Shown here: piece after piece, positions 1-6,079 of the stretch
How the letters are laid out: every line of letters starts with the position of its first letter
How positions within the stretch are numbered: position 1 is the stretch's first letter
Assembly: GCA_965370955.1 (NCBI GenBank)
Contig: CBDUWP010000049.1
Coordinates: 1-10,527, forward strand
DNA from: CBDUWP01 sp965370955
GTDB taxonomy: Bacteria > Planctomycetota > Phycisphaerae > Sedimentisphaerales > Anaerobacaceae
Reading direction: 5' to 3'
Length of the DNA stretch: 10,527 nt
The notes under the pieces: generated by a model
Told to the model about the DNA's origin: nothing
Database searches by the model: none
What the model saw: the letters and a program-made list of their open reading frames with translations, nothing else
Made by a program: the position numbers and the translations under genes

Positions 1-1412
1 TGAATCTGCGAATTCGCGACCTCGATAACACCAACCACCTGCCTGCCATCATCCTCAAATGTTATCGAAACCTTACCAAGATGCACAGGATTAAGCTGCA
101 CGACAATCCTCTTTTCCGTCAACTGCCCAACAGTCAAACCATTTAGCGAGTCGATTATCTGATTCCCCGCATCAGTCATAGCCCTAGCTGGCTTGGCGTC
201 CGCTGCATTTGCTGTCATGTTGGCTTTATCAACAAATGCGTTTTCGATTTCACCGTAGGAAATTGTCGAATCTTTGATAGGTTCTGCACCATCAAACAGC
301 TCCTTTGCGACGGTTTTTTTAGAGGCTGCACCAGAATGCGAACTTTTGTTTAGCTTATCGTTATTGCCAAGGATTCGTTGATCGGCAACAGCTACTTTGG
401 CTGCGGCGACCGCTTTTTCAAAATCAGGACTCCCCTGCCTCATATCGCCTGCTGCTGGATCAGATTTTTTAAGTAAATCCGCTATAGACGCCGAATTTGC
501 CCCAGAATCAGACTTGTCCTTTGCACCTGCGGCATTTTTTGAACTGGCGACATCAGCTATATTTTCACGGCCTAAATTGCCCACCGCCAAACTAATCTGT
601 TCCGATTTATCTGATTTGTTCGGCACATTAGTAGGCAAAGTTTTACCTTGAGTTTGCTTAGCGATATTTTCTGGATTTTGTATCTTTGCGGCGGAAACTG
701 CCTCTTTGGGAATCTGTTTTCCCAAAGGCTCTGCATTTTTAACAACATTGGCCAACTTATCGGCCAAAGTCGTGCTATTATCCTTAGCCACCTTTCCATC
801 AACAACCGGTTTGCCAGCTGCGGCATTTTCATCTACCAGCTTGGTTTCCAGCAAATTAGGTTTTGTAACAGATATATCCTGAGTTACTTTTTTATCAATC
901 ACGGAATCTAGATTAATATTAGAACTGCTATCAACAGCTTTTGCGCCTTGCTTTTGAACACCTAGATTTTCTGCCAATTCATTAAAAATCGCAGGGCTGA
1001 CAATCTTAGCTTTACCATCTGCTAAAATTTCACCGACATCAAAATCTTTATCGATCTTCACCTCAGTCGGTGCGTTTTTGAGATTATTTGTAAAATCAGC
1101 ATTTTGCTGGCCAGCCGGTTGAGCCGCCAAAGCTGACGTGGTTTCAATAAAAAAGACCCCCTCGTTCAGGCTCGTTTTTTTATTTTTTTTGTTAGCCTGA
1201 CTCTCGGAAGGTCTTTGTTCTTTAATTTTTTTACTGAGCTGCTCTGCAAATTCAGGTTCTAAGCCAGATTTTGTCGCTTTTTCACTGACAAAACCTTCAG
1301 CATTAGGAGCTAAAGGCTCGGCGCAAACATCTTTTCGCCCGCCAATACTCCTATTATCGGCATGTGCGGCGATATCGAACACTTTATGTGCTGTATTTAC
1401 AGAATTATCCAT
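1..1412 (-). CDS. fliK: Flagellar hook-length control protein FliK, C-terminus cut by left window edge
   Basis: This minus-strand frame is open from ATG at 1412-1410 to the window edge (470 codons, no stop). FliK is a secreted ruler that measures the hook and switches export specificity from hook to filament subunits. Residues 1 to about 410 are a long, low-complexity region rich in Ala, Lys, Asp, Asn and Ser, typical of the disordered FliK ruler. From about residue 412 the sequence becomes ordered. Residues 440-448 read LNPVHLGKV, followed by VSITFEDDG and IEVANSQ, which match the Flg_hook C-terminal domain (LxPxxLGxVxVxL...). The last tens of residues lie outside the window. This is the first ATG in the frame; GTG at 1382 and TTG at 1487 are possible but have no better context. 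No Shine-Dalgarno is visible, and a sigma-54 promoter sits just upstream. The gene is divergent from the flgB operon, rather than following fliJ as in many bacteria. The N-terminal part would not be recognised without the C-terminal domain. Confidence 0.88.
   Translation of the reverse strand, partial: MDNSVNTAHKVFDIAAHADNRSIGGRKDVCAEPLAPNAEGFVSEKATKSGLEPEFAEQLSKKIKEQRPSESQANKKNKKTSLNEGVFFIETTSALAAQPAGQQNADFTNNLKNAPTEVKIDKDFDVGEILADGKAKIVSPAIFNELAENLGVQKQGAKAVDSSSNINLDSVIDKKVTQDISVTKPNLLETKLVDENAAAGKPVVDGKVAKDNSTTLADKLANVVKNAEPLGKQIPKEAVSAAKIQNPENIAKQTQGKTLPTNVPNKSDKSEQISLAVGNLGRENIADVASSKNAAGAKDKSDSGANSASIADLLKKSDPAAGDMRQGSPDFEKAVAAAKVAVADQRILGNNDKLNKSSHSGAASKKTVAKELFDGAEPIKDSTISYGEIENAFVDKANMTANAADAKPARAMTDAGNQIIDSLNGLTVGQLTEKRIVVQLNPVHLGKVSITFEDDGRQVVGVIEVANSQI
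1166..1200. repeat. Inverted repeat enclosing two long A tracts inside fliK
   Basis: TCAGGCT at 1166-1172 and AGCCTGA at 1194-1200 form perfect 7-bp inverted arms around 21 nt. On the + strand the loop contains T7 (1175-1181), one A, then T8 (1183-1190). In the fliK mRNA this is an A8-U-A7 tract encoding an Asn/Lys run in the disordered region. It may only reflect lysine-rich coding, but it is a plausible slippage-prone site. Confidence 0.5.
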
Positions 1413-1426
1413 ACAAACTACTATTG

Positions 1427-1442
1427 AGCAACTAGCGTGCCT
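1427..1442 (-). promoter_or_regulatory. Sigma-54 (-24/-12) promoter for fliK
   Basis: Read on the minus strand from 1442 to 1427 the sequence is AGGCACGCTAGTTGCT. The sigma-54 consensus is TGGCACG-N4-TTGCW, so only the first base differs. GG (1441-1440) and GC (1429-1428) are separated by exactly 10 nt. With C1428 as -12 the transcript would start near 1416, only about 2-7 nt before the fliK ATG at 1412. Transcription from this site would need RpoN plus an AAA+ enhancer-binding protein. Confidence 0.7.
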
Positions 1443-1546
1443 GTTTGTGCCGGCCAAACAACCACCAACATAACATGCTGTATACAAAGGGTTTATGTGG
1501 CGATTTTTATCATTATTTTTTAGCACTTTTCTGCATAAAAAATATC

Positions 1547-1577
1547 GGCAAAATTGTCCGTTTTAACAGGCAAAATT
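1547..1577 (+). repeat. Direct repeat GGCAAAATT x2, possible activator site
   Basis: GGCAAAATT occurs at 1547-1555 and again at 1569-1577. The repeats are 22 bp apart start to start, about two helical turns. They lie about 200 bp upstream of the predicted flgB transcription start and about 140-160 bp upstream of the fliK start, distances compatible with sigma-54 enhancer sites. Both are in AT-rich DNA, so chance is a real alternative. Confidence 0.25.
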
Positions 1578-1746
1578 TACCGCCCAAATAGTCTTTTAGG
1601 CCGACTGCCTGAATCATCATCTGCCCCTAAATATGTATAAAATTCTTACGTACAAACAAACCCAAAAATAGCTTTAATTGACCAAAAACAAAAAAAACAG
1701 GCCATTTTGAACCACTAACACGACTTTAGCAATCTCTTAGAAAATC

Positions 1747-1762
1747 TGGCATAAATCTTGCA
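1747..1762 (+). promoter_or_regulatory. Sigma-54 (-24/-12) promoter for the flgB-mot operon
   Basis: TGGCATAAATCTTGCA matches the sigma-54 consensus TGGCACG-N4-TTGCW at TGGCA and TTGCA, with GG at 1748-1749 and GC at 1760-1761 exactly 10 nt apart. Only the CG after TGGCA is replaced (TA). The transcript would start near A1773, giving a 5' leader of about 35 nt to the flgB ATG at 1808. The nearby AGGAG-like bases at 1770-1773 fall at the predicted start of the transcript and so should not serve as ribosome binding site. Confidence 0.78.
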
Positions 1763-1807
1763 TAGTTACAGGAGACGTGATTTAACATTTTTTTGGGATG
1801 CTGTAAA

Positions 1808-2164
1808 ATGGCAAAAATAAATAATATGTTCGACATTCTTCAGTCCGGCATAAAAGCTGAATCTCTGCGGCAAAAAACAATCGCTAAAAATTTGTCGAAT
1901 ATCCAAACGCCTAACTACAAAACTGTTGATGTAAAATTCGAGGCTCTTTTGAAGGAGGCGATGGAATCAGGCTCAATCAAGGCCGAAGATATCGCTCCAG
2001 AATTGTACAGCCCAGCAAATACTCCTATAAAATCTAACGGCAACGATGTCAGCCTAGACGAAGAAGTCGTAAAAATGGTCAAAAACACACTGAAACATAA
2101 AGCATATATACGCATGTTAAACAAAAAATTCGAGCAGATAGATATGGCCATAAGCATTCGATAA
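1808..2164 (+). CDS. flgB: Flagellar proximal rod protein FlgB
   Basis: FlgB is a rod subunit that joins FliE and the MS-ring to the rest of the rod in the periplasm; it is exported by the flagellar type III system. The 118-residue product is close to the usual length (about 130). Near the N-terminus, after FDILQSGIKAESLRQ, comes the rod-family signature KNLSNIQTPNYK, equivalent to the usual NNIANxxTPGYK. The C-terminal stretch GNDVSLDEEVVKMVKN and the final helix MLNKKFEQIDMAI match the FlgB end. ATG at 1808 is chosen: GGGA at 1795-1798 gives a weak ribosome binding site, whereas a frame extension to TTG at 1793 would add MGCCK, which is not family-like. Met at 1826 (MFDILQ) is another possible start. 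It is the first gene of the operon, 24 nt before flgC. Confidence 0.93.
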   Translation: MAKINNMFDILQSGIKAESLRQKTIAKNLSNIQTPNYKTVDVKFEALLKEAMESGSIKAEDIAPELYSPANTPIKSNGNDVSLDEEVVKMVKNTLKHKAYIRMLNKKFEQIDMAISIR

Positions 2165-2188
2165 TAAAAGTAATTTGAGGCAAGAAAA

Positions 2189-2587
2189 ATGGAAATAAAT
2201 AATACATTCAGCCCGATAGATATTGCCGGCTCAGGTATGAAAGCGCAAGCGAAAAGCATGGAGACAATCAGCTCCAACATCGCCAATTATCGTACAACTG
2301 ATGCTGGAAGCGGACAACCTTATCGCAGGCTTGAGGCAATTTTCAAAACAGATGATGAAGGCGGCGTAAGCATCGACAAGATATTAACCGACAATAGCCC
2401 CCTTCCAAAAATTTACGATCCAGCTCATCCGGCCGCCAACAGCGAAGGCTATGTCACTATGCCGAACGTGGACATCCCCAAAGAAATGATGAATATGACG
2501 ATAGCCACAAGAGCCTATCAGGCATCGGCTGCAACATTGAAACGATACCAAAACATGGTCAATACCACATTGGAATTGCTCAAATAA
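2189..2587 (+). CDS. flgC: Flagellar proximal rod protein FlgC
   Basis: FlgC is the second rod subunit, assembled on FlgB and FliE in the periplasm. The 132 residues match the family length. The N-terminal rod signature reads FSPIDIAGSGMKAQ, then ISSNIANYRTTDAGSGQPYRR. The middle has the very characteristic IYDPAHPAANSEGYVTMPNV. The C-terminal heptad helix reads MTIATRAYQASAATL and ends in TTLELLK, as in other FlgC proteins. The start is supported by GAGG at 2177-2180, 8 nt before ATG. It follows flgB by 24 nt and precedes fliE by 13 nt. Confidence 0.97.
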   Translation: MEINNTFSPIDIAGSGMKAQAKSMETISSNIANYRTTDAGSGQPYRRLEAIFKTDDEGGVSIDKILTDNSPLPKIYDPAHPAANSEGYVTMPNVDIPKEMMNMTIATRAYQASAATLKRYQNMVNTTLELLK

Positions 2588-2600
2588 ACAGGAGTAGAAA

Positions 2601-2891
2601 ATGATTAACTTTGACAAAAGCATAGGCATATCGCAACCATCGATAATGCCGAACAAAACAACGCCGGCCAAATCTGGTTTCTCGGATACTGCCAAGAAAT
2701 ACATGGAAAGTGTCAACGATCAACAGGTCGAATCTAACAATTCAATCAAAGATATGTTGACCGGCAAAAATCAGGACATCACCAGCGTTGTCACAGAGGT
2801 TGCCAAAGCTGATGTCAGCTTCAAGCTACTAGTTGGCGTCAGAAACAAACTAATCGAAGCATATAAACAGACGATGAACATGCCGCTTTAA
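2601..2891 (+). CDS. fliE: Flagellar hook-basal body complex protein FliE
   Basis: FliE is the small adapter between the MS-ring and the rod. The 96-residue length is typical (about 100). The N-terminal 30 residues are variable. From about residue 27 the family pattern appears: FSDTAKKYMESVNDQQVESN, then DITSVVTEVAKADVSFKLL and the diagnostic C-terminus VRNKLIEAYKQTMNMPL (family VRNKlveAYqeImrMqi). A clear ribosome binding site AGGAG lies at 2590-2594, 6 nt before the ATG. The gene sits between flgC and fliF, its usual place, with 18 nt to fliF. Confidence 0.96.
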   Translation: MINFDKSIGISQPSIMPNKTTPAKSGFSDTAKKYMESVNDQQVESNNSIKDMLTGKNQDITSVVTEVAKADVSFKLLVGVRNKLIEAYKQTMNMPL

Positions 2892-2909
2892 TTTGGATGG
2901 TGAAATTAG

Positions 2910-4415
2910 ATGGACTTTTTTGAAAAATTAAAAGCTGTGTGGGAGAATGTCGGCATTGTGCAAAAAGCACTTTTGTTTGCCATCGTTGCCACGTTCGTCA
3001 TAGCCACCACTTTTTTAGTCAAATGGGCTGGCCAGCCTGATTTAGGCCTGTTGTATCAAGGCCTCGAATCTAAAGAAGCTGGCAAAATCGCAGCTAAACT
3101 TCAAGAACGTGATATATCTTACAAGGTGACAGGCGGCGGCACTATTTACGCTCCCAAGAATCAGATTTATCAATTAAGGCTGGACATGGCTAAGGATGGC
3201 CTTCCAACTGGCGGCGAAAATGGCTATCGCATATTCGACAATCAAAAGATTGGAACCAGCCCTTTTGTTCAAAACATAAATCTGAAAAGAGCCACACAGG
3301 AAGAGCTCGCCAAAAGCATACAGATGATCGAAGGGATCGAAACAGCCAGAATCCATATCGTCGACTCACAGCGATCAATATTCAAATCCAAAAAAGACAG
3401 AGTAACTGCCTCTGTCGTTCTAAAAATCAAAAACAGTCACAGATTAGATCAGGCAAATATTGCAGCTATAACACACTTAGTTGCTAACAGTATCAAGGGA
3501 TTAGCAAGCAACAATGTCACCATAGTGGACAGTAAGGGCAATCTGCTGACTAAAGTCAACGACGAGCTAAGTAACGGCGGAGCCGGCACAGTTGCCGATT
3601 ACAGAGAACGTATCGAACAACAACTAGCTAAAAAAGCTGAGAGCATGTTAATCGCAGTACTTGGCCCAGATAGAGCAGCCGTTCGCGTCAGTGCCATAAT
3701 CAATATGGACAAAAACAGCACTATCACTGAAAGCTACAGCCCATCACAGAAAGTTGTCACCAAAGAAGAAATCAAAAGTGCTTCAGAGACAGATCCAGTT
3801 GCCTCTTCAGATGAGTCATCAAAAGCCACCGCAGGCAGTAAAACTGACGAGGTATTATCGACCGAATATGCTGTTGGAAAAGTCATCGAGCAAAGGATAA
3901 TACTGCCCGGCCAGATACAATCTCTTACGGTAGCAGCCTTTGTAGATTTGTCACCTATCGCGGCAAGCAATGATCCAAACGCTGCCAAAGCTGCAACAGC
4001 ATCAACTGAACCAATCATGACAATAACTGAGGTTGAAGCAATACTCAAAAACGCATTGGGTCTAAAAGAAACAGATTCACTGAAGGTCGTCGAAGTCAAA
4101 TTCAACAATCCAATGGCAGCTGTTGTTGCGGACGTTGAGCCGGAAAAAAGCATGGACATCATGATGATCGTCAAAAATTCATCAATAGGCCTTTTGGCTA
4201 TTTGTGGTTTGTTAGCTCTGAAGATGTTTGGCGGTAAAGCAAAAAGCGGTGGTGACTTGCCGCCGGCAGAAGGTGCCGCAAAAGTTGAAGCTGTACCACA
4301 GCAAGCGGCTATTGCCAGTCCACAAATGATACGTAAGCAAATATCCACAGCATTGAAAAATAATCCGGAACAGGTAAAACAGCTATTCTCCAGTTGGGTA
4401 GAGGGAAGTATGTAG
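2910..4415 (+). CDS. fliF: Flagellar MS-ring protein FliF
   Basis: FliF forms the inner-membrane MS-ring, the base on which rod, export gate and switch are built. The 501 residues are slightly shorter than usual (about 530-560). A first membrane helix spans about 20-38. The periplasmic YscJ/FliF ring-building part (about 44-215) contains LLYQGLESKEAGKI, DGLPTGGENGY and ATQEELAKSIQMIEGIETAR, with VTIVDSKGNLL near its end. The FliF C domain follows (about 230-400), interrupted by a Ser/Lys/Thr-rich stretch (about 270-320), the shorter-than-usual beta-collar insert. A second membrane helix lies at 419-438. The C-terminal tail (473-497) has the FliG-binding pattern: RKQISTALKNNPEQVKQLF followed by SSWV. 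The ribosome binding site is weak (GGATGG at about 2896). fliG follows after 76 nt, the longest gap in the operon. Confidence 0.97.
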   Translation: MDFFEKLKAVWENVGIVQKALLFAIVATFVIATTFLVKWAGQPDLGLLYQGLESKEAGKIAAKLQERDISYKVTGGGTIYAPKNQIYQLRLDMAKDGLPTGGENGYRIFDNQKIGTSPFVQNINLKRATQEELAKSIQMIEGIETARIHIVDSQRSIFKSKKDRVTASVVLKIKNSHRLDQANIAAITHLVANSIKGLASNNVTIVDSKGNLLTKVNDELSNGGAGTVADYRERIEQQLAKKAESMLIAVLGPDRAAVRVSAIINMDKNSTITESYSPSQKVVTKEEIKSASETDPVASSDESSKATAGSKTDEVLSTEYAVGKVIEQRIILPGQIQSLTVAAFVDLSPIAASNDPNAAKAATASTEPIMTITEVEAILKNALGLKETDSLKVVEVKFNNPMAAVVADVEPEKSMDIMMIVKNSSIGLLAICGLLALKMFGGKAKSGGDLPPAEGAAKVEAVPQQAAIASPQMIRKQISTALKNNPEQVKQLFSSWVEGSM

Positions 4416-4491
4416 CATCAACATCAAAAACAATTGATCGCAAATATTAAAAAACGAGTGACATCTTTTTTTGCAGAAAAATTAAATAACT

Positions 4492-5526
4492 ATGGATTTT
4501 ACTAATAAACAAAAAGCCGCTATGCTTCTAATGACATTGGATCCACCGACTGCTTCTGAGTTAGTCAAGGGACTAGAGCCTAAAATTGTTCGTCAATTAG
4601 CCGAAGAAATGAAATTTCTGGAATCAGGCGGTCAAATTTTGCCTCAAACCTGTATGCAATTCGCACAGGAATTCTGCGGCAATCTAGCTAAGCCTAAAAA
4701 AGAATTTCATTTGGATAGTTTTCTCGATGAAATCCTCAAAAACACCGTCGGGCCAAGTCAGGCAGCAGACATTAAACAGCAAATCGAATCATCACTGCAA
4801 AGACGCGATCCTTTCATGGACATTCGCAAATGTGACATAGCTCTTTTGGTCGGCATTTTAGAAAACCAGCACCCCCAAGTGGCGGCTGTCGTGATATCTG
4901 AATTGCCAGCTAAAAAAAGCTCGCAGGTTTTAGATATGTTAAGTGAAGGCATACGATTAAGTGCTGTCGGCAGATTGACATCTGTGTCAGCTATCAGTCG
5001 CGAGGCCAAATTCAGAATCGCCCAAAACGTTATCAGCTTAATAGAAGCTGCTACCGCTGGCGATGATGAAGATGGAGGATCTGCAGAACTTGCCCCTGCT
5101 GCCGCTGAGGATAAAACCCGTATGGCATTACGCAAAATTGCCGTCATTTTGAGAAATCTAAATACGACATTAAGAGATGCGTTGATGAAAGAAATCACCA
5201 AAAAAGACAGTGACGCAGGTGACAAGATATTATTGCTAATGGTTACTTGGGAAGACATTCCTATAGTCGAAGACAGGTCTTTACAGGAAGGCTTAAGAAG
5301 TATAGATTCTGAAAAACTAGCACTTGCTCTGATGGATGCTGATCCAGAGATCAACGCTAAAATACGAGCCAACATATCCACTAGAGCCTCAGAGACAATC
5401 GACGAAGAAATGTCACTTATGTCATCGCCCAAAGAAGATGAAATCAATGAGGCCCGTGAAGCTGTCGTAGATTCGCTTCGGGAAATGAATGAGGCCGGCC
5501 AGCTCAATTTTGTGCAAGAAGAATAA
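4492..5526 (+). CDS. fliG: Flagellar motor switch protein FliG
   Basis: FliG is the cytoplasmic C-ring protein that binds FliF and FliM and receives torque from MotA. The 344 residues match the family. The N domain (1-90) opens NKQKAAMLLMTLDPPTASEL. The middle domain has the family helix ending NQHPQVAAVVISELPA (125-140), where the usual EHPQ is QHPQ. An acidic/Ala stretch DDEDGGSAELAPAAAED (191-207) precedes the armadillo helices. The C-terminal torque domain (about 245-344) reads TWEDIPIVEDRSLQEGL, then SEKLALALMDADPEI and ISTRASETIDEEM, and ends with REAVVDSLREMNEAGQL. The Gly-Gly linker usually found before the C-terminal domain is not at its expected place. The start has no evident ribosome binding site; the family N-terminus fixes it. 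The stop is 2 nt before fliH. Confidence 0.96.
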   Translation: MDFTNKQKAAMLLMTLDPPTASELVKGLEPKIVRQLAEEMKFLESGGQILPQTCMQFAQEFCGNLAKPKKEFHLDSFLDEILKNTVGPSQAADIKQQIESSLQRRDPFMDIRKCDIALLVGILENQHPQVAAVVISELPAKKSSQVLDMLSEGIRLSAVGRLTSVSAISREAKFRIAQNVISLIEAATAGDDEDGGSAELAPAAAEDKTRMALRKIAVILRNLNTTLRDALMKEITKKDSDAGDKILLLMVTWEDIPIVEDRSLQEGLRSIDSEKLALALMDADPEINAKIRANISTRASETIDEEMSLMSSPKEDEINEAREAVVDSLREMNEAGQLNFVQEE

Positions 5527-5528
5527 CC

Positions 5529-6077
5529 ATGACAATAAGCCTAACTTTAAATACGAATAAGACAATCGGTTCTGTAGAAATACTTGACGACAATCAGGCA
5601 ATGATGGTCGGTTCAAAAATAGCGACTGATTCGATTAAGCAGGATTTGCTTTTGCAGCAGCAGAATCTTTCAGAGCTTACAGAAACCTTAACCAAACTCA
5701 TAGCTCAAATCAATTTATTCTGTCGTCAATTTTTTAGTCAACATAGCGAAGCAATCGCGGAACTGTCCGTCAAAATAGCAGAAAAAATACTTATGCAGCA
5801 GATCAGCACAGACAATTACAAAATTGAGCCAATAATCAGGCAAGCTTTAGAATCTACAACAGACATCAAGGATCTAACGTTGGAATTACATCCGGACGAC
5901 ATCGAGCAATTCAAGCAATCCAATTGCAGTGACTTCTCTCACATAAATGTTATAGCCAACCCGCAAGTCGGCAAAGCCCAATGTAAAATCGATTCACCGA
6001 GCGGAATAATAGAATCCATAATCAGTGAACAGCTAAAGCACGTTGCTGTTGCCCTTAAAAAATCACAGGACGCTTAA
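5529..6077 (+). CDS. fliH: Flagellar export ATPase regulator FliH
   Basis: FliH dimers bind FliI, restrain its ATPase and tether it to the C-ring. The 182-residue product is at the short end of the family (about 180-270), with a reduced N-terminal part. Residues 36-62 are Gln/Leu-rich and likely coiled coil (LLLQQQNLSELTETLTKLI). The C-terminal half has FliH/HrpE hallmarks: ELSVKIAEKILMQQ (about 79-92), the spaced LELHPDDIEQF (about 117-127), and KAQCKIDSPSGIIESII (about 149-165), equivalent to the GGCxIExxxGxIDA element. It lies 2 nt from both fliG and fliI, consistent with translational coupling. The position between fliG and fliI settles the identity; sequence alone would give moderate certainty. 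Confidence 0.93.
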   Translation: MTISLTLNTNKTIGSVEILDDNQAMMVGSKIATDSIKQDLLLQQQNLSELTETLTKLIAQINLFCRQFFSQHSEAIAELSVKIAEKILMQQISTDNYKIEPIIRQALESTTDIKDLTLELHPDDIEQFKQSNCSDFSHINVIANPQVGKAQCKIDSPSGIIESIISEQLKHVAVALKKSQDA

Positions 6078-6079
6078 AG

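Larger units (their letters stand above)
1413..1807. other. Divergent regulatory intergenic region between fliK and flgB
   Basis: These 395 nt separate the divergent fliK and flgB starts and are clearly more AT-rich than the flanking genes. They hold one sigma-54 type element facing each gene, a direct repeat of GGCAAAATT at 1547 and 1569, and an 8-bp palindrome TGTATACA at 1479-1486. No convincing coding frame, strong hairpin terminator or tRNA-like structure was seen. A region this long between two sigma-54 promoters would leave room for enhancer-binding-protein sites and DNA looping; that role is inferred. Confidence 0.7.

Noticed and set aside
397..911. Short + strand and - strand ORFs of 84-87 codons between 397 and 911
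   Set aside because: They overlap the long fliK frame, which has a recognisable FliK C-terminal domain; these ORFs have no family features and no ribosome binding sites.
1479..1486. Palindrome TGTATACA as an operator
   Set aside because: Eight bases in AT-rich DNA can occur by chance and there is no second copy.
1568..1610. Hairpin AGTC/GACT flanked by AGGC/GCCT in the fliK-flgB gap
   Set aside because: Short stem with a large asymmetric internal loop and no U-run; too weak for a terminator or RNA gene.
1793..1807. Upstream TTG start for flgB adding MGCCK
   Set aside because: It would lie over the likely ribosome binding site GGGA and adds residues not seen in FlgB proteins.
1915..2286. 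123-codon minus-strand ORF opposite flgB/flgC
   Set aside because: Its sequence is the complement shadow of two well-conserved rod genes and shows no domain of its own.
3734..4348. 204-codon minus-strand ORF opposite fliF
   Set aside because: Ser/Ala/Thr-rich composition is what the reverse strand of the Lys/Glu/Asp-rich fliF gives; no start signal or motif.
4416..4491. Promoter or terminator in the 76-nt fliF-fliG gap
   Set aside because: A T-run followed by TTTGCA resembles a sigma-54 -12 element but the GG at -24 is missing, and no GC-rich hairpin precedes the T-run.
4758..5507. 249-codon minus-strand ORF opposite fliG
   Set aside because: Long, but Ser/Ile/Leu-rich low-complexity translation typical of an antisense shadow; fliG on the + strand is certain.
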